Shown here: positions 33,301-44,322 of the stretch, piece by piece | Numbering within the stretch: position 1 is the first letter of the stretch | How the letters are laid out: each line of letters opens with the position of its first letter | NCBI RefSeq assembly: GCF_032362555.1 | Contig: NC_083505.1 | Coordinates: 9,105,501 to 9,169,500, forward strand | Reading direction: 5' to 3' | From: Amyelois transitella | Lineage: Eukaryota > Arthropoda > Insecta > Lepidoptera > Pyralidae | Length of the DNA: 64,000 nt | Made by a program: the position numbers and the translations under genes | Notes under the pieces: generated by a model | Databases searched by the model: none | What the model was told of the DNA's origin: nothing | What the model saw: the letters and a program-made list of their open reading frames with translations, nothing else

Positions 33301-36300
33301 CGGTTAAAAAATAAATTAACTTATTTAGGTATATCGCGATGACAGATATTTCACACATTTTTGAGTAATTTCTACATACCTAACAAAAGAATGTTTCCAA
33401 GAAACTAAAATATTCAGGATAAGGGCGACTAATCTTGCTTGTGACATTAGGTAATAATTAGAGATGAAAATTACCAGGAATATTTCCTAACGTAAGGTAA
33501 CTTTCCCGAAAACTTCCAAAGTTGCCGGCAGTTTTGGAAGTTTTGAAATAATATTTTTTTACTTACGACAGCAATATTCCAATGCAAGGGACATGCCTTT
33601 ACACGATTAATTATGATATTTTATACATATCATTATATTTAACAAGCAGTAATAAACTACAAAATAGGAAAGCGAGCTCTCGCTCTGTGACAAATGAAGG
33701 AACCGGGATCACGACAGTGAGTGTACTACAGTAAAATTACAACGTTATTTATCAATAAAATATAAAATCTATAGTTTATTTTAAAGGTCAAGGTTGGCGG
33801 CTTTTATCAAAGATATGTACGCCGCTGTGTAGTAGTACTATGGCCGCCTCTGTATGAGCCGAATGCCGCCGTCGCCCTTATGAAACAGTCAGTCACAAGA
33901 AGAAGACTTCTGTTTCAACTGTCTCACTTTCGTCAACATCAAAACAAGTCCATGGCCAGCTGTTTATTCCACCAACGCCTAATCTTGTACTAGAAAATAC
34001 GCTGTAGTCGTGCTGTTCTACCCAAGATTCACAATCTTATCAACAACAACAGTCAACTCATTGCATTACCGCAAAGAAAAAGAAAGAATAGACCTTAGTT
34101 TTGCACGAGAAATTTACGCCACAGGAGCGATATTTAATATATTAGAATCAAGTTTCTGGCAAAATGCAATCAATGCCCTTAATCCCGAATATATACAGTT
34201 CCAACCAGGTATATGATTAGCAATAGCTTTTTGAATGCGGAGTACGAACGTATAAGAACGGAAACAACTGATATTATAAACCGAGCTGAAGCAAGGGCTT
34301 TAGTTATGAACGGTTGGACTGATATAAATGGCAGAGGTACAATTAATTTTATTATTACTACACCTAAACCTTCTTTTATAAATGCGTCTTTCCCAGCACT
34401 AATCGGGCACTAATAGACATCTTACTATCTGTTCACTCAGTTAAAATGTGTGATAGACGAAATAGGACCATAAAAATTTGTCACGGTAATTACCGATAAT
34501 ACAAATAACATGAAAGCACTGTGGAGAATGGTGGAAGATGAATATGTACATACATTTGCAGTTGGTTGTGCATCGCGAGCCTTTAATTTGCTCTTAAAAG
34601 ATATAGTAAAACAACAAAACTTTAAAGTTCTCAATGACACAGTTATTAAAATCATAAGTTATATAAAAAAAACGTCACGTTGAATCAGCCTATTTTGAGA
34701 ATATGCAAAAAGCTAAATATGGTAACGATAAAGGAAAACTTTAAAGTTGCCAAGCCAGACTCGATGAGGTGGCAATGTTCTAATGATGGAATAATTTCTG
34801 TGCAATCGGGAAGCGCTGGAAGCCACTGTTATAGCAAGGATGTGTTGCGTCACCGTGGCTGTTCAACCTATTTATGGATAGTTGTTTGACAGATTTGAAA
34901 GAGTCTGAAAGTGGATTAAAGATGAATGAGTTACTAGTCAAATGTCTGCTCTATGCCGACGATCAGGTTATACTGGCATCATCAGCGGAGGAGTTACAGG
35001 AGATGGTAAACTGTATGCATGAAGCTTTAAAAGAGAAAGGAATGAAAGTGAACGTAAGTAAAACTAAAACACTAGTTTTTGAAATGGAGAAAGAAATGAC
35101 AGCATGTAATATTTTGATTGGAGGAGAAAAAGTTGAGCAAGTGAAAGAGTTTGTATATCTAGGATCAAAGTTTACATCAGATGGCAAGTGTGATAGTGAT
35201 ATTGAAAGGAGAGTGAACGCGGGGAACATGGTGAATGGAGCTTTGCATGCCTTTATGAGCAGTCAGAAACTATCCAAAAAGGCTCGACTGGCTGTGCATA
35301 GGGGCGTGTTGGTCCCGACATTAATGTATGGGAGTGAAAGTTGGATATGGCAAAAGAAGCACGAAAGCAGAATAAATGCAGTGGAAATGAGAGTGTTAAG
35401 GAGTATGATGGGCGTGAAACTGAGTGACCGGATAAGGAACAGCGTGATAAGGGAATGTTGTGATGTGAAAGAAGATGTACTTAGTTACAGGAATAGAAAA
35501 GGACGTCCTGGTAAAAGGTCAGGTCAAAAGTACCCGAAACCGCCGAGCTTGCATGAAGAGAGTTATGAATATGGATGAAGCGAAGGAAGTATGCAGAGAT
35601 CGTGGCAAGTGGAAAGACGTAGTCTCTGCCTACCCCCCGGGAAAGAGGCGTAATTTTATGTATGTATGTATGCATTTTAAAATGAAAAACAAAAATTTTG
35701 TTTTTTTAATGTTGAAATCTATCCGAAATTTACCGATATTTCGTCAAACAGATACTTCTACTTACGAATGCGCTTGGTTTGTGACTAAATAGTGACATTG
35801 TTTAAGTTTATTGCAGCCCTTTTTGCTGTTATTGTAAATAAATCATCGATTTGAAAACTTCCAAAATTACCGTAACTTTGGAAGTTTTCGCGAATACTTC
35901 CCGAAATATTCCTGAAAACTTCCAAAGTTTCCGAAACTTTCGGTAATTTTCACCTCTAGTAATAATGTATAAATTCTAATGTTTACTCAAATGCCATACC
36001 ATAGTAGTGTAATCAACAGCGATTAGCCACAGCTTAAATAAGAAAAAAAAGGTGTAACAACAAGATCATAGTTATACCTATCCAAAAAAGAGCACTAGCG
36101 TAAATAGCAGAGGTTATTGTCGGTAACAAGATTTCTATGCTTATTTAGAGTAAGCATAAAAAGTTGATCAAATGTCTGAGGTTTTGTAGTTCGTTGGCAT
36201 TCAGAAAAGTCGCCACGTAGATACTTATAAGAAGTATAAGGCAGAAAAGGACCATAACAAATTAAAATGTAGGTAAGGTACCTATATTGTTTATTTTTTG

Positions 36301-39300
36301 CTGATATCAATCTACTTCCTCCTGATGTTTTCCCTCACCGTAAGAGCATCGGTTAATGTTCAAACAAATGTGCATAGCTTCAAAAATAGCCATTGGTACT
36401 TACATGACCGAGGTGGGATTTGAACCTGTGCCTTTTATGCGCATCACGCATTTTAACGTTGCCGATTCGACTACCGACGCTCTCCAAACAATAGTTGACC
36501 TTGACAATCATTCATTGCATTGATTGTATAACACTATATAACTTGATTGTCGAATTAATCGATAAACAAATACATACGAGTACCTCAGATACGGGTAACT
36601 ACATCATAAGAATTGACAAAGCTGATGAAGGCCTTGATAAAGTAATGCATTAAAAATCGATATAACATCTTCGATACCGTAATAGTATCTAATTACGTAT
36701 AACTAATTAAAAACAAATATTAATTACAATTAGTGGTAGAATCGGCCAAGATTTATGCGATATTACCTATCGATCGTCAATACTTACTTCTTTATGCAAG
36801 GACAAATTTAACAGCATTTGTAATGGAACCAATCAGTGGCAATAATTTCCGCCTTTCCTTCACTCGTGGGAACTGTCAAGGGCAAACAATTAGAATACGG
36901 AAGTTTATTATTTACTATTTCTAATGATTCCACCTCATTATCTTATCATTTCGTTATTGAGATAAGTAAATTTTAATTTGGACCCAAACGTTTCTAACCT
37001 AAGGCAAATAATTTAAACTTCATAAGTAGGTATTTACAATATGCGATTGCGACCTTTTTAATTTGAGAAGCTTTATTATGAAGTTCAAAATTCATTATAC
37101 TTACACCCGTAAGTAAATTAATTTCCTTGAAATGTTCACGAGAATGGAAGGCGCAGATATACTAAATACTTGCGTAAATTAATAACATTAATTATCTTAA
37201 TACCTACCTGCCTCCGAATTTAATTTTATGTATGAGTCTGCAATAAGTTAAGTCCTCAACACTACAGTCAATTATTCTCAAAATATGATAAGTAGGTACT
37301 TATTAATATTGTCATGTGTTGAAATAATGGAATAAATTAAAGTCTATAAACTAGGGATGGGGTCATAATCTTGGGATCCATTTTTTAAGGCGATGGGCTA
37401 GCAACCTGTCACTATTTGAATCTCAATTCTATCATTAAGCCAAACAGCTATACGAGGCCTATCAGTATTTTCAAAACTGTTGGCTCTGTCTCCGCAAGGG
37501 ATATAGACGTGATTATATGTATGTATTTATGTAGGTACTACAAACTACTAGTCTCCCTTTGTATGCTACAGTCTTCAACTATTTTTGAACTTCATTACGA
37601 ACAACAGTTGCTACGATGGCCTACGTCGTAGACTCTACGAAATAGGTCAATAGTTCATAGACATTTGATTTATCATGAAGTAATAATAACATAAAAACAT
37701 CTAAATTGAAATCGCTTCATTCATCCGTTTGTGAGGTACTACGGTTTATGAAATATGTTAAAACGTCTATAGGCTTTGTAATAACTATGCTTAAAACCAA
37801 AATTGATCAATTTTTAACTACTTTAGTAGGCATTTCTAGTAACTTGGCGTTTCTAATCATCAAGTGTATTAACAGCTAAAGGTTATGAAGAAAACTAAAC
37901 GGGTTAATTTATTTAAGACCACAGAATTCACTGACCTGTAGGTTTTGGTGATCTTTTATGCCGGTGCTGTTGGTCATGAAGTTGGCGGAAGGATCCGTTG
38001 ACGCGGTGAAGGGCCACGTCGTGAGGCGAGTTGAAAACCCTGCCGCCGAGCCCAAGGCTGTCCATAAGATGCTCGAAGCCCTAAAAATAACATTAGTATT
38101 GTCGAAATTATATTTTGTTATAATATATATATACAGTATTGAACCCGTTGTACTTCCTATTTTAGAGGCTTGATTGTATAATGCGGTATTTTGATATCCT
38201 ACTTGGGATGTTTTCGGAAACACATATAAATTCTTCTTATGTTTACATAAAACTATTCGATCGAGTGATCAAAACGAGTCTATTGTTTTAGTTTATTAGT
38301 AACTTCTTGTCATGAATGGCTATATATTATGAGATATGCGTGCTGTCCAAAATGAAGACATTAGTTTTATACTGGCGGAGATAAAATTTATAAATATCTT
38401 TTTGTTGTAATACAAAATATTTCATTGAATCAATATTATTAGGTAAAAGTTTTTTATGAATGTAATATTCTGGAACAATAAAATTACGAATTCGGTGATA
38501 TAAATTGATTGATTGAAAATTGATTGTTATAAGTAGGTTCATGATGATTTTGCACATGAATTGTTTTACTACCAACTGTAAATCGCATTGTTTTTGTTTG
38601 TATTGCATATTTATTATAAAGTATTATTTGATGTTTGCTTATGCACACGCAGTGAAGACTTTATTTGGTGGTTAATTAATAACATTTGTTTTTTATTCTT
38701 TTGCATAGGTCGGTGCCATTTATCTAGGTACTCTGTCAGAACAAAGGTTCTTTTCTCTCTCAGCTCGATGTTCTGGGTTATTTCAAACTTTCTTTTGTCA
38801 TTAACCTGAAATCCAAAGGAAAATATAGCAAAAAAAATGCGTGTAAGGATTTTTTTCATTTGTAATCGGATGAAATGCCACGAGATTTACACTATTACTA
38901 TTTAGCAGTTCATATAAGCTATGCTATCTATCAAAAATAACTTCCATATTAGATATTAATGTACAACATATAAGTAATCCCTTTATTGACTGATATGGTA
39001 GATTTTTCCACAAGTTACATAGGTATTAATGACAGATAACTATCAAAGGATTTCTTATCTTCGAGGTTCATGCTGACCTTCAGTGTAGTATTTTATATAT
39101 GTAGGTGTAAATACCTACACACTTAAATTTGCAATGTCAAGTGTAAGGCTACGTTGTATCACAGTCAAGCCCATCGATAAATTGGGTTTATCTCAATATT
39201 TTCGCAAATAAACCTTTGATTTCACTGCCAAATTGTATTACGGCTAAAAGTACATACACTGATAAGTATTAGTACTGTCCACTTTTATTATTTTTTAACC

Positions 39301-42300
39301 TTAGTTTATAATTTTTAACTACATTATGAACTTACAGACAAAAGAGAATTAACAAGTATTTTTTATTTTTCTTGAAAGTATGACCTCATATTATTGTTTA
39401 TCACTTTTGAGTTAGCTTTTTGAAGTCGATTAAATCTATTTCGGAAATAGTAAAAAGATTTCCCTGATTTGTAGTTTAAGTTTTTATCTCCAAAGGTATC
39501 CATTAGGTAAATTCGCGGCATGACAAATTCGCGACAATAAAACATATTTAAAAAGAAAAGCATATTTCTTTTACAATTCTATGAGGCATTAGGCATCTGA
39601 AACTTGCCTTTGTAAATATTGTCATTCTATTTGTTATGATTGACGCATGTAACTAATGGAATTAGCTACAAGTGTGTTCTATTTATTTAATAATCGTCAA
39701 ACTGTTTTGGATGTAGACACTCTAACATTTGTAATAACAAAAAACCTTGTGTTCACCTGTCAAACGCTTCACGGCCGAGACGATGTTCGTGATGGGGCTT
39801 CAATGGCTTTAAGCTAATTTTTGAACCGCATCAGATTTGGACCCGTTCTGGTATACCTAGGTCTATGATATGGTTTAACTAAAACAAATCCATTACGTTA
39901 ACAAACAAATTTCTATCAGCATGTAGATTATAATCTGTCAGACAAAATAAGGCGCTATATTATCAATACATATACTTAAGAAAACAGTAAAACATTTTTG
40001 TCCGTACATTGAGTATATTTTCAATTTATAACGATATAAAAATAGTAACTGAGCATGAATTAAAAAAAAAGCTGTCTGTTTGTATGTTTGTTTGTACACG
40101 CTAATCTCCATAAGTAACTACTGAACGAATTTGAATGAAACTTTTTTGTTGTATAGCTCTTATGCCTGGTAAACATAGGGTATAATTTATTTTGGAATCT
40201 GGAACAGCTGACGTCGAACCATAACAACTCAGCTAAACTATAGGAATATCGAAATGATGTCTTAACAAAAGTTGTTTTGTTCAACCTGATGAGCATTTTC
40301 ATTTTTCATCAACATTGGCGAAAAAAAAAATGGAAGATCTGGATCATGCGATGTAGAAGCCAAAGGGACCAGCTACTCCGCAATATGGACCGAAATTTGA
40401 GTAAATTTAATAACCGTAACCCTCGTATTTACAATAACACGCAAACGGAGTTGTTGGTTCGAATTGAAAAATTATTTTTGCGTTGAATAGACCATTTATC
40501 GAGGAAGGTTTTAGGCTATATAACATCACGCTGCAACTATAGGTAAGGAGCAAAGAAATAATGGAATATGTGAAAAAAACGGGGAAAATTGAGTACTTCA
40601 ATGATGCCCAAAATAACTATTCCACGCGGACGAAGTCGCGGGCACAGCGAGTAAGGAGATAAAACAACATCTCATGTCGTAGGCGGCTTATTTAACCTCA
40701 GAACAATAGGTAACTACCTTTACTGAACATATTGAGCCCTGAACGTAATTTGTTCCACATTGTGTCGCGTCTTTTTTTCTTTATTTTATAAGTGGCCAGT
40801 TCGATTGTTTCACGTATTTTCTTTGAGATCCACATGAATTAAATTCCAAAATAGAAAATTTTGTTATTTTTTACGTTTGTTTTCTATATTATAAAAGTGG
40901 TTAAAACACTGCAATGCGAATGCTTACATAGGTTTACTTTTTATTTACTTTTTCAAACTAATATTCCACTTGTTCTTTTCTTTTGAGACAATCTCGTTCG
41001 AGAAACCTATGCCGAAATTATTAATGTTTTCTTACCATTTAAGTATATCTTGCAAGAAAATATATACTTATGCAAAAACCGACCGTCACGGTTATCTCAG
41101 TTATTATTATACATATCAAAACAAGCATTGTTTACAAATATTTGCGTAAAGAACCCGCAACTAATGCAATTGGCTTTTTACGGTTGCTTGCAGTAAGTAA
41201 TTGACTTATAATTTTTGTATGTGGTTTCAATATTCTTCATTGACTTAAAATTCTGCCATAATGAATAAACAAAAATTTACCATAACATAACCATAATCGA
41301 AATCAATTAATTTAAAAGAAAATAAGAAGAGAATCATATTTAATTATGGTCACGGATAAAAGGGAAAGTATAGGTGCATTAATTAAGTCCGTCATTCAAT
41401 TATCAAATACATTACTTTTGATTAAAATGGCAAGAAAAACATACTTACTTCTACTACTTTAATTACTCAATTAAAATCAAATTTATTTACTTTTTACTTC
41501 ACAAGTTGAAGGTGACATGAACGGTGGGTGCCCGAGAGGTAAAGGTTAATGACCATGTGCTTACCGTCTTGCTTGCAGAGATTTATTTTCCAACTATTTA
41601 TCTTCAGTTGTTCTGATATCTATAGTCATATCAATTTTTCCATACTAATATTAAAAAGAGAAGAGATTTTTTAATTTTCTTATTTGTGTATGAAACGAAT
41701 TAGTGAACCTCAAAAATACTATACCTACCGATTTTAATAAATTTTGACACAGACATAGACTAAACCTCCAAAGGTCTACTCTTTGTGCGAAGTTTCTTGC
41801 CTTTATAGTAGCGCCATAAAAGCATTATTTTAAGTAAATCTAAATAAAATATTAAACAGTGAAAGTACTCAATGAAGCGAATGTTGCGTAATTCTGTTGC
41901 GTATGTAGGTAAGTTTAAGTCAAATATTGCGTAAAAGAAGAATATTATGTCGACTTAGTAATTATATAGATACCTACTATATTTAGACTTAAAAGTTAAT
42001 TTATTCCGAAGAAACATATAATTGGAGAACTCGCATAGCTTTCTTAAATATACATACATACACGACACGTCTATATCCCTTGAGGGGTAGAAAGAGCCAA
42101 GAGTCCTGAACAGACTGATAGGCCACGCTCAGCTATTTGGCTTAATGATAGAATTGAGATTCAAATAGTGACAGGTTGCAAGCCCGTCGCCTAAAAAAAC
42201 CCGAGTTTGTAAGCCTATCCCTTAGTCGCCTTTTACGACATCTATGGGAAAGAGATGGAGTGGTCCTGTTCTTTTTTGTACTGATGCCGGGAACCACACG

Positions 42301-44322
42301 GAACTTTCTTAAAACTTCCTTATAATTGTTTTAGATTTTTAAGTATAACATAAGTATCTACTTATCTAGTTTTAGAATATAGTTAGTTGTGTAATGCTTT
42401 ATTATTATACTTATAAAAAGAATTTTTCAAAAATATCAGAATATTTTCCATTGTTATTATACCTATAAGTTGAACCGTGCGACTTAATTATACATATAAC
42501 TGTCATACATATAATTGATTATTTTTCTACTTTTTAATTTTAGTAGGTTTGACCTAAACAGCACAGGTTTAAATAAGGTTCTCCACCAGTAGAATTTATT
42601 TTATAATGAATATACATATATGTTATCATGTTCTCTATGAATACTAAATTAATATTATAAGAAAAACCTAAAAATGTACACAAAAACTATATGAAGATTA
42701 AATCCAGTTGTGTTCATAGTTCGAAACATCTGTTGGGGCCGTGTTTATCTTGGCTGGCAAGAACAATACCTGTGGTATATTTTTCACTGGTTAATGAGCT
42801 TGTAGCTAATCTAGAAATAAAAGACACATATGCGTAAAAGGCCATTATATTTGCGTTCTCCATAACCGCCTCAAAAATTTACTTGAATTTGTTTTACTGT
42901 CCAAATTATATAGGTAAAACGTTTTTTTATACTTTTAAAAAACATTTTTTTCCATTTATAAGTCTAATTGTTACGATGTTGGTTTAGACATATTTTGCTT
43001 TATTGAAAACACGTTCGATCTTAGCTTGTGACTACGACCCGAATAATAAACTTCCACAGTAAGACAAAATATAACGAGTATTTTATTTTGATTATAGATC
43101 AATTAAATTCTTAGGTTCTTTTTAATACGAAATGACTTTTATATTTCAGACTTGGGTTCCCTATGCAGTGTATAATATGATAAACATATTGCCCCGCAAT
43201 TTTATAACTTATAGATAGATAGGTTAAACTTATTGCCTTAGTTACTACAGTACACAATTATTGATTTTAATAGTGATTTTCTATTTACTAGTAAAGATCG
43301 TAATAAACTAACGTTTTATATACTAAGTTTTGAATAATATTTATTAAACTTAGGTAAGTTAAATATATAAAAATAGTGTAGGTTCAACATAGGATATTTA
43401 GGTACATATCTAATATTAATCGTGTACTTTAGACATATTGTGCACACATACAGTCAACTCGCACGGGACTCAAATCTTCTATTTCCTTTTCCGCAATTAT
43501 AATAGATCACTTGGTCCTTCAGACGAAGAAGTGTAGGATGAACTTGCGGGACAGAATTATTTTTAAGCGGAATTATATCACCGAAATTGTTTACTTCGTT
43601 TATAAAAATTAAGAATATGAAATAATCGGCGGTATTTGCAAGTTATAATTAATAATACTTTTCAATAAAACTTGTTTTTTGAGCAACACACAAACTGTGT
43701 GTAAACAAACAGCATGTAATAACACAAGCAAATAATAAACAGTTGATTATAAGATGAGGCAAAAGAATAAGCCTGTAGGTATGAAATGCCAGTTAAATAC
43801 TTAACTAAAAGTTATACTTACTACCGTTAGTATGTTTATCAATGGTCTATGGATTTAACTATATATCAGATAGCAAGTATCTTCGATTTAGATAACGTTA
43901 CAAATTTGTAATAGTAAGTTCGATGAACTTCCGTTTGAGAAATAGGAAAACTTGTCAAATACATAAGTAGATACTTTAGTAAATTTTAATTCACCATTTT
44001 TTCATGTTACTTTCTGTGCGGGTTTACTACAAACATACATCAACTAATTGCGGGTTTTGCGGGTATTTTAATAAAAATTATGATAGTTTTCATTAATGTG
44101 AATCCAATAGGCAGGTAATGAACTTACCTCAAATGTGATTACGCCCTTATCTCCATATTTATCGAATATCTTGTCAATGAAAAACTGTTCTGCAGGTAGT
44201 GTGTCATTTTGTTCAGCTGGCACTGGCAGTGTATTGTTCACATCCAGGTTCAGGTTAGTAGCGATGTCTGCGGCCGCAGCGAGTGTCGCTACGGCGGCTA
44301 CGATGGCGCACGTTGTCCACAT
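24321..44322 (-). CDS. ZIP zinc transporter, LIV-1 subfamily (SLC39 family)
   Basis: Four coding exons on the minus strand: 44128-44322, 37936-38080, 26111-26305 and 24321-25243; 1458 nt, 485 residues, every junction in phase. It starts with a signal peptide (MWTTCAIVAAVATLAAAAD). Then comes an ectodomain with FIDKIFDKYGDKGVITFE joined across the intron to GFEHLMDSLGLGG, and CLSPRKMLEVYGIESEPG. The last exon carries the whole membrane domain: a His loop HGGHKHSHDH (about 277-286), HNLTDGLAIGAAF (about 338) and HELPHELGDF (about 367), the metal-site motif of LIV-1 ZIPs. ZIPs move zinc and sometimes other divalent metals into the cytosol. The ectodomain suggests a ZIP6/10/4/12-like plasma-membrane protein, perhaps Drosophila Zip71B; the exact orthologue is uncertain. 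An ATG exists at 44322; the frame is also open slightly upstream (from a TTG). Confidence 0.9.
25244..26110. other. ZIP intron 3
   Basis: Holds an (AAAAT)n run at about 25989-26018. A 126-codon chance frame on the plus strand (25383-25763) has no recognisable domain and is not called as a gene. Confidence 0.6.
26571..26826 (-). mobile_element. RTE-related short retroposon, full length, 13-bp TSD
   Basis: The cleanest copy of the family. The 5' end is the complement of the GGAACCACACGG block and the 3' end is a CATACATACATATG tail. ACTATGAACAATA at 26558-26570 and 26827-26839 is a perfect 13-bp TSD. 256 bp, no coding frame. This TSD shows LINE-type insertion. Confidence 0.92.
26935..27207 (-). 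mobile_element. RTE-related short retroposon, near full length
   Basis: Same order of blocks as the copy at 26571-26826, 110 bp away and in the same orientation: TCACGTCTATATCTCTTG, AGCCAACAGTCTTGAAAAGA, GACAGGTTGCTAGCCCATCG and GTGCCGGGAACCACACGGCA. A diverged TSD is possible (ACTTCCTAACTA / ACTTCTTAACTT). Confidence 0.88.
29882..33301 (-). mobile_element. Full-length RTE-clade LINE, 11-bp TSD
   Basis: 3.4-kb element on the minus strand. The direct repeat GGTTAAAAAAT flanks it (29871-29881 and 33302-33312). The 5' end is the same head as the short retroposons (complement of GGAACCACACGGCAAAC), followed by a ~240-nt leader. The 3' end follows the ORF by about 85 nt and ends in a (TATG)n tail, typical of RTE. 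With a perfect TSD and an uninterrupted ORF it is probably a recent insertion. Confidence 0.93.
29968..33063 (-). CDS. RTE endonuclease-reverse transcriptase ORF, intact (1031 aa)
   Basis: A single open frame from ATG at 33063. Residues about 52-300 form an AP-like endonuclease: MNVRGGMKDKIEEV, NETKRKG, GVGLILSARM, LGVYAPW, IMLGDFNGWVG, MIDFVIVDERL and DSDHLLVISRIRG. Residues about 595-850 form the reverse transcriptase: NYRGISLLSVVGKLYAKVL, AQAGFRKGMGCTDQVFSL, VDLEKAYDRV, EKGVRQGCVASPWLFNLFMD and the catalytic YADD at 778-781. The C-terminal region (about 900-1000) has WFGHVERM and a basic [16 protein letters not shown]. These proteins are often mis-annotated as craniofacial development protein 2-like. 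The frame has no stop or shift, so it may be retrotransposition-competent; a start at Met21 is also possible. Confidence 0.93.
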   Translation of the reverse strand: MRGSAGADKNFSLASRGNRIMNLKKHINGGDGVRTPSRLVPGGSGMRSAESRFATMNVRGGMKDKIEEVCQMMDERRLDVLCVNETKRKGCDATQHGPYTAYWSGISSTSRGCQGVGLILSARMAECVNEYECVSPRLLWIRLKVGITRIFVLGVYAPWDVGSRGTTSAKSENEEFWNSVREVLKVTKPNEKIIMLGDFNGWVGVKRDGYEKVLGAFGDEKVNDNGRSVLEICLEWDLFVSNSMFQHKEIHTYTRVEGILKSMIDFVIVDERLKNKVLDTRAYRGAGIDSDHLLVISRIRGIFNRWRHRVREQTSALERVKVENLQDMDVGKKYINKLKDEFEDLEEMSDIEDGWKELKERIVKVAVEVCGVSRRRKGKNHKNAWMSKDVQELERLKKKAWLDLLAAKANLRMQEVIDEDVNEARKEYKKMKDLVKKAVIRKKEEYKEDFDKRLSEDFQSNLKVFWKSVRSARGNTITRELTRIRCQDGSVVKGEECVLKIWKDYFESLFEKKEGNKKDFCYSEEKENEMEGEIEMFEIVEALKSMKAGKAAGCDRVSVEMLKAGKGVVASQLYCLFNLCWRSGRVPKDWCKAVIVPLYKGKGSQLDCKNYRGISLLSVVGKLYAKVLINRVRNETDDKIWDAQAGFRKGMGCTDQVFSLRCIAEKFLAKSQKVYCTFVDLEKAYDRVERNELWSALSMHGVSSLLIRALKSLYEDSSACVRINGAHTEWFKIEKGVRQGCVASPWLFNLFMDSCLTDLKESKSGLRMNELLVKCLLYADDQVILASSAEGLQEMVNCMHEALKEKGMKVNVSKTKTLVFEMEKEMTACNILIGGEKVEQVKEFVYLGSKFTSDGKYDSDIERRVNAGNMVNGALHAFMSSQKLSKKARLAVHRGVLVPTLMYGSESWVWQKKHESRINAVEMRALRSMMGVKLSDRIRNSVIRECCDVKEDVVTGIEKGMLRWFGHVERMNESRLTKQIYKESVEGKVGVGRPRRTYLDQIKDVLVKGQVKSTRNRRACMKRVMNVDEAK
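33990..34832 (+). pseudogene. hAT transposase pseudogene (DUF659/BED type)
   Basis: Three frames in order resemble a hAT transposase: RIDLSFAREIYATGAIFNIL and SSFWQNAINALNPEY; then YERIRTETTDIINRAEARAL, VMNGWTDINGRGTINFIITT; then VTVITDNTNNMKALW and HTFAVGCASRAFNLLLKDI. The frame changes near 34205 and after 34410, and stops break the third block. The C-terminal dimerisation region is missing; the RTE fragment follows directly. It is non-functional. Confidence 0.85.
34833..35672 (+). mobile_element. RTE LINE 3' copy nested in the hAT element
   Basis: Matches the last ~920 bp of the element at 29882-33301: GCAAGGATGTGTTGCGTCAC through YADD (LLVKCLLYADDQVILASS) to a TATGTATG tail. It is 5' truncated, and a deletion of roughly 110 bp near 35490-35500 joins the ACAGGAATAGAAAA block to GACGTCCTGGTAAA. 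It codes for no complete protein, but its identity to the full copy is very high (a few differences over 800 bp), so it is young. Confidence 0.92.
36315..36485 (-). mobile_element. tRNA-like SINE, second family
   Basis: On the minus strand: GAGCGTCGGTAGTCGAATCG, ATGCGTGATGCGCATAAAAG, B-box-like GGTTCAAATCC, then GTACCAATGGCTATTTTTGA and TTAACCGATGCTCTTACGG. A diverged second copy is at 56452-56600. The A-box is weak; the B-box and repeated body support a SINE rather than a tRNA gene. Confidence 0.7.
37385..37533 (+). mobile_element. RTE-related short retroposon, 5' truncated
   Basis: AAGGCGATGGGCTAGCAACC, GTCACTATTTGAATCTC, GTTGGCTCTGTC, CGCAAGGGATATAGACGTGA and TATGTATG tail. A 5-base gap removes part of the CTACCCC block. 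Confidence 0.8.
40065..40655 (+). repeat. Dispersed non-autonomous element, longer copy
   Basis: About 590 bp starting GCTGTCTGTTTGTATGTTTG and ending CCACGCGGACGAAGTCGCGG with GCACAGC. The 332-510 segment is a shorter relative. This end sequence is widespread in Lepidoptera, but I could not fix the class (Helitron-like or other). No coding frame. Confidence 0.6.
42049..42303 (-). mobile_element. RTE-related short retroposon, full length, 10-bp TSD
   Basis: All blocks of the family are present. CTTTCTTAAA flanks it at 42039-42048 and 42304-42313. It lies in ZIP intron 1, in the same orientation as the gene. Confidence 0.9.

Larger units (their letters stand above)
33459..35958. mobile_element. 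hAT transposon with 8-bp TSD, decayed, carrying a nested RTE
   Basis: The left end reads TAGAGATGAAAATTACC and the complement of the right end TAGAGGTGAAAATTACC. GTAATAAT at 33451-33458 and 35959-35966 is an 8-bp TSD, the hAT signature. Subterminal GAAAACTTCCAAAGTT motifs occur at both ends (about 33509 and 35850-35930). A 5' truncated RTE copy (34833-35672) sits inside it. Confidence 0.92.
26306..37935. other. ZIP intron 2 (11.6 kb), repeat-rich
   Basis: Besides the elements listed separately it holds two AT-rich unique stretches, about 27210-29870 and 36490-37380, in which no gene was seen. Short GC-richer patches occur near 27770-27900 and 29300-29390; they could be regulatory but show no known motif. 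Confidence 0.6.
38081..44127. other. ZIP intron 1 (6 kb)
   Basis: AT-rich; no gene seen. It carries the repeat at 40065-40655 and the retroposon at 42049-42303. A weak repeat-like CATACTAATATTA..AAAGAG start is at about 41641. The remaining sequence shows only short chance frames. Confidence 0.6.
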
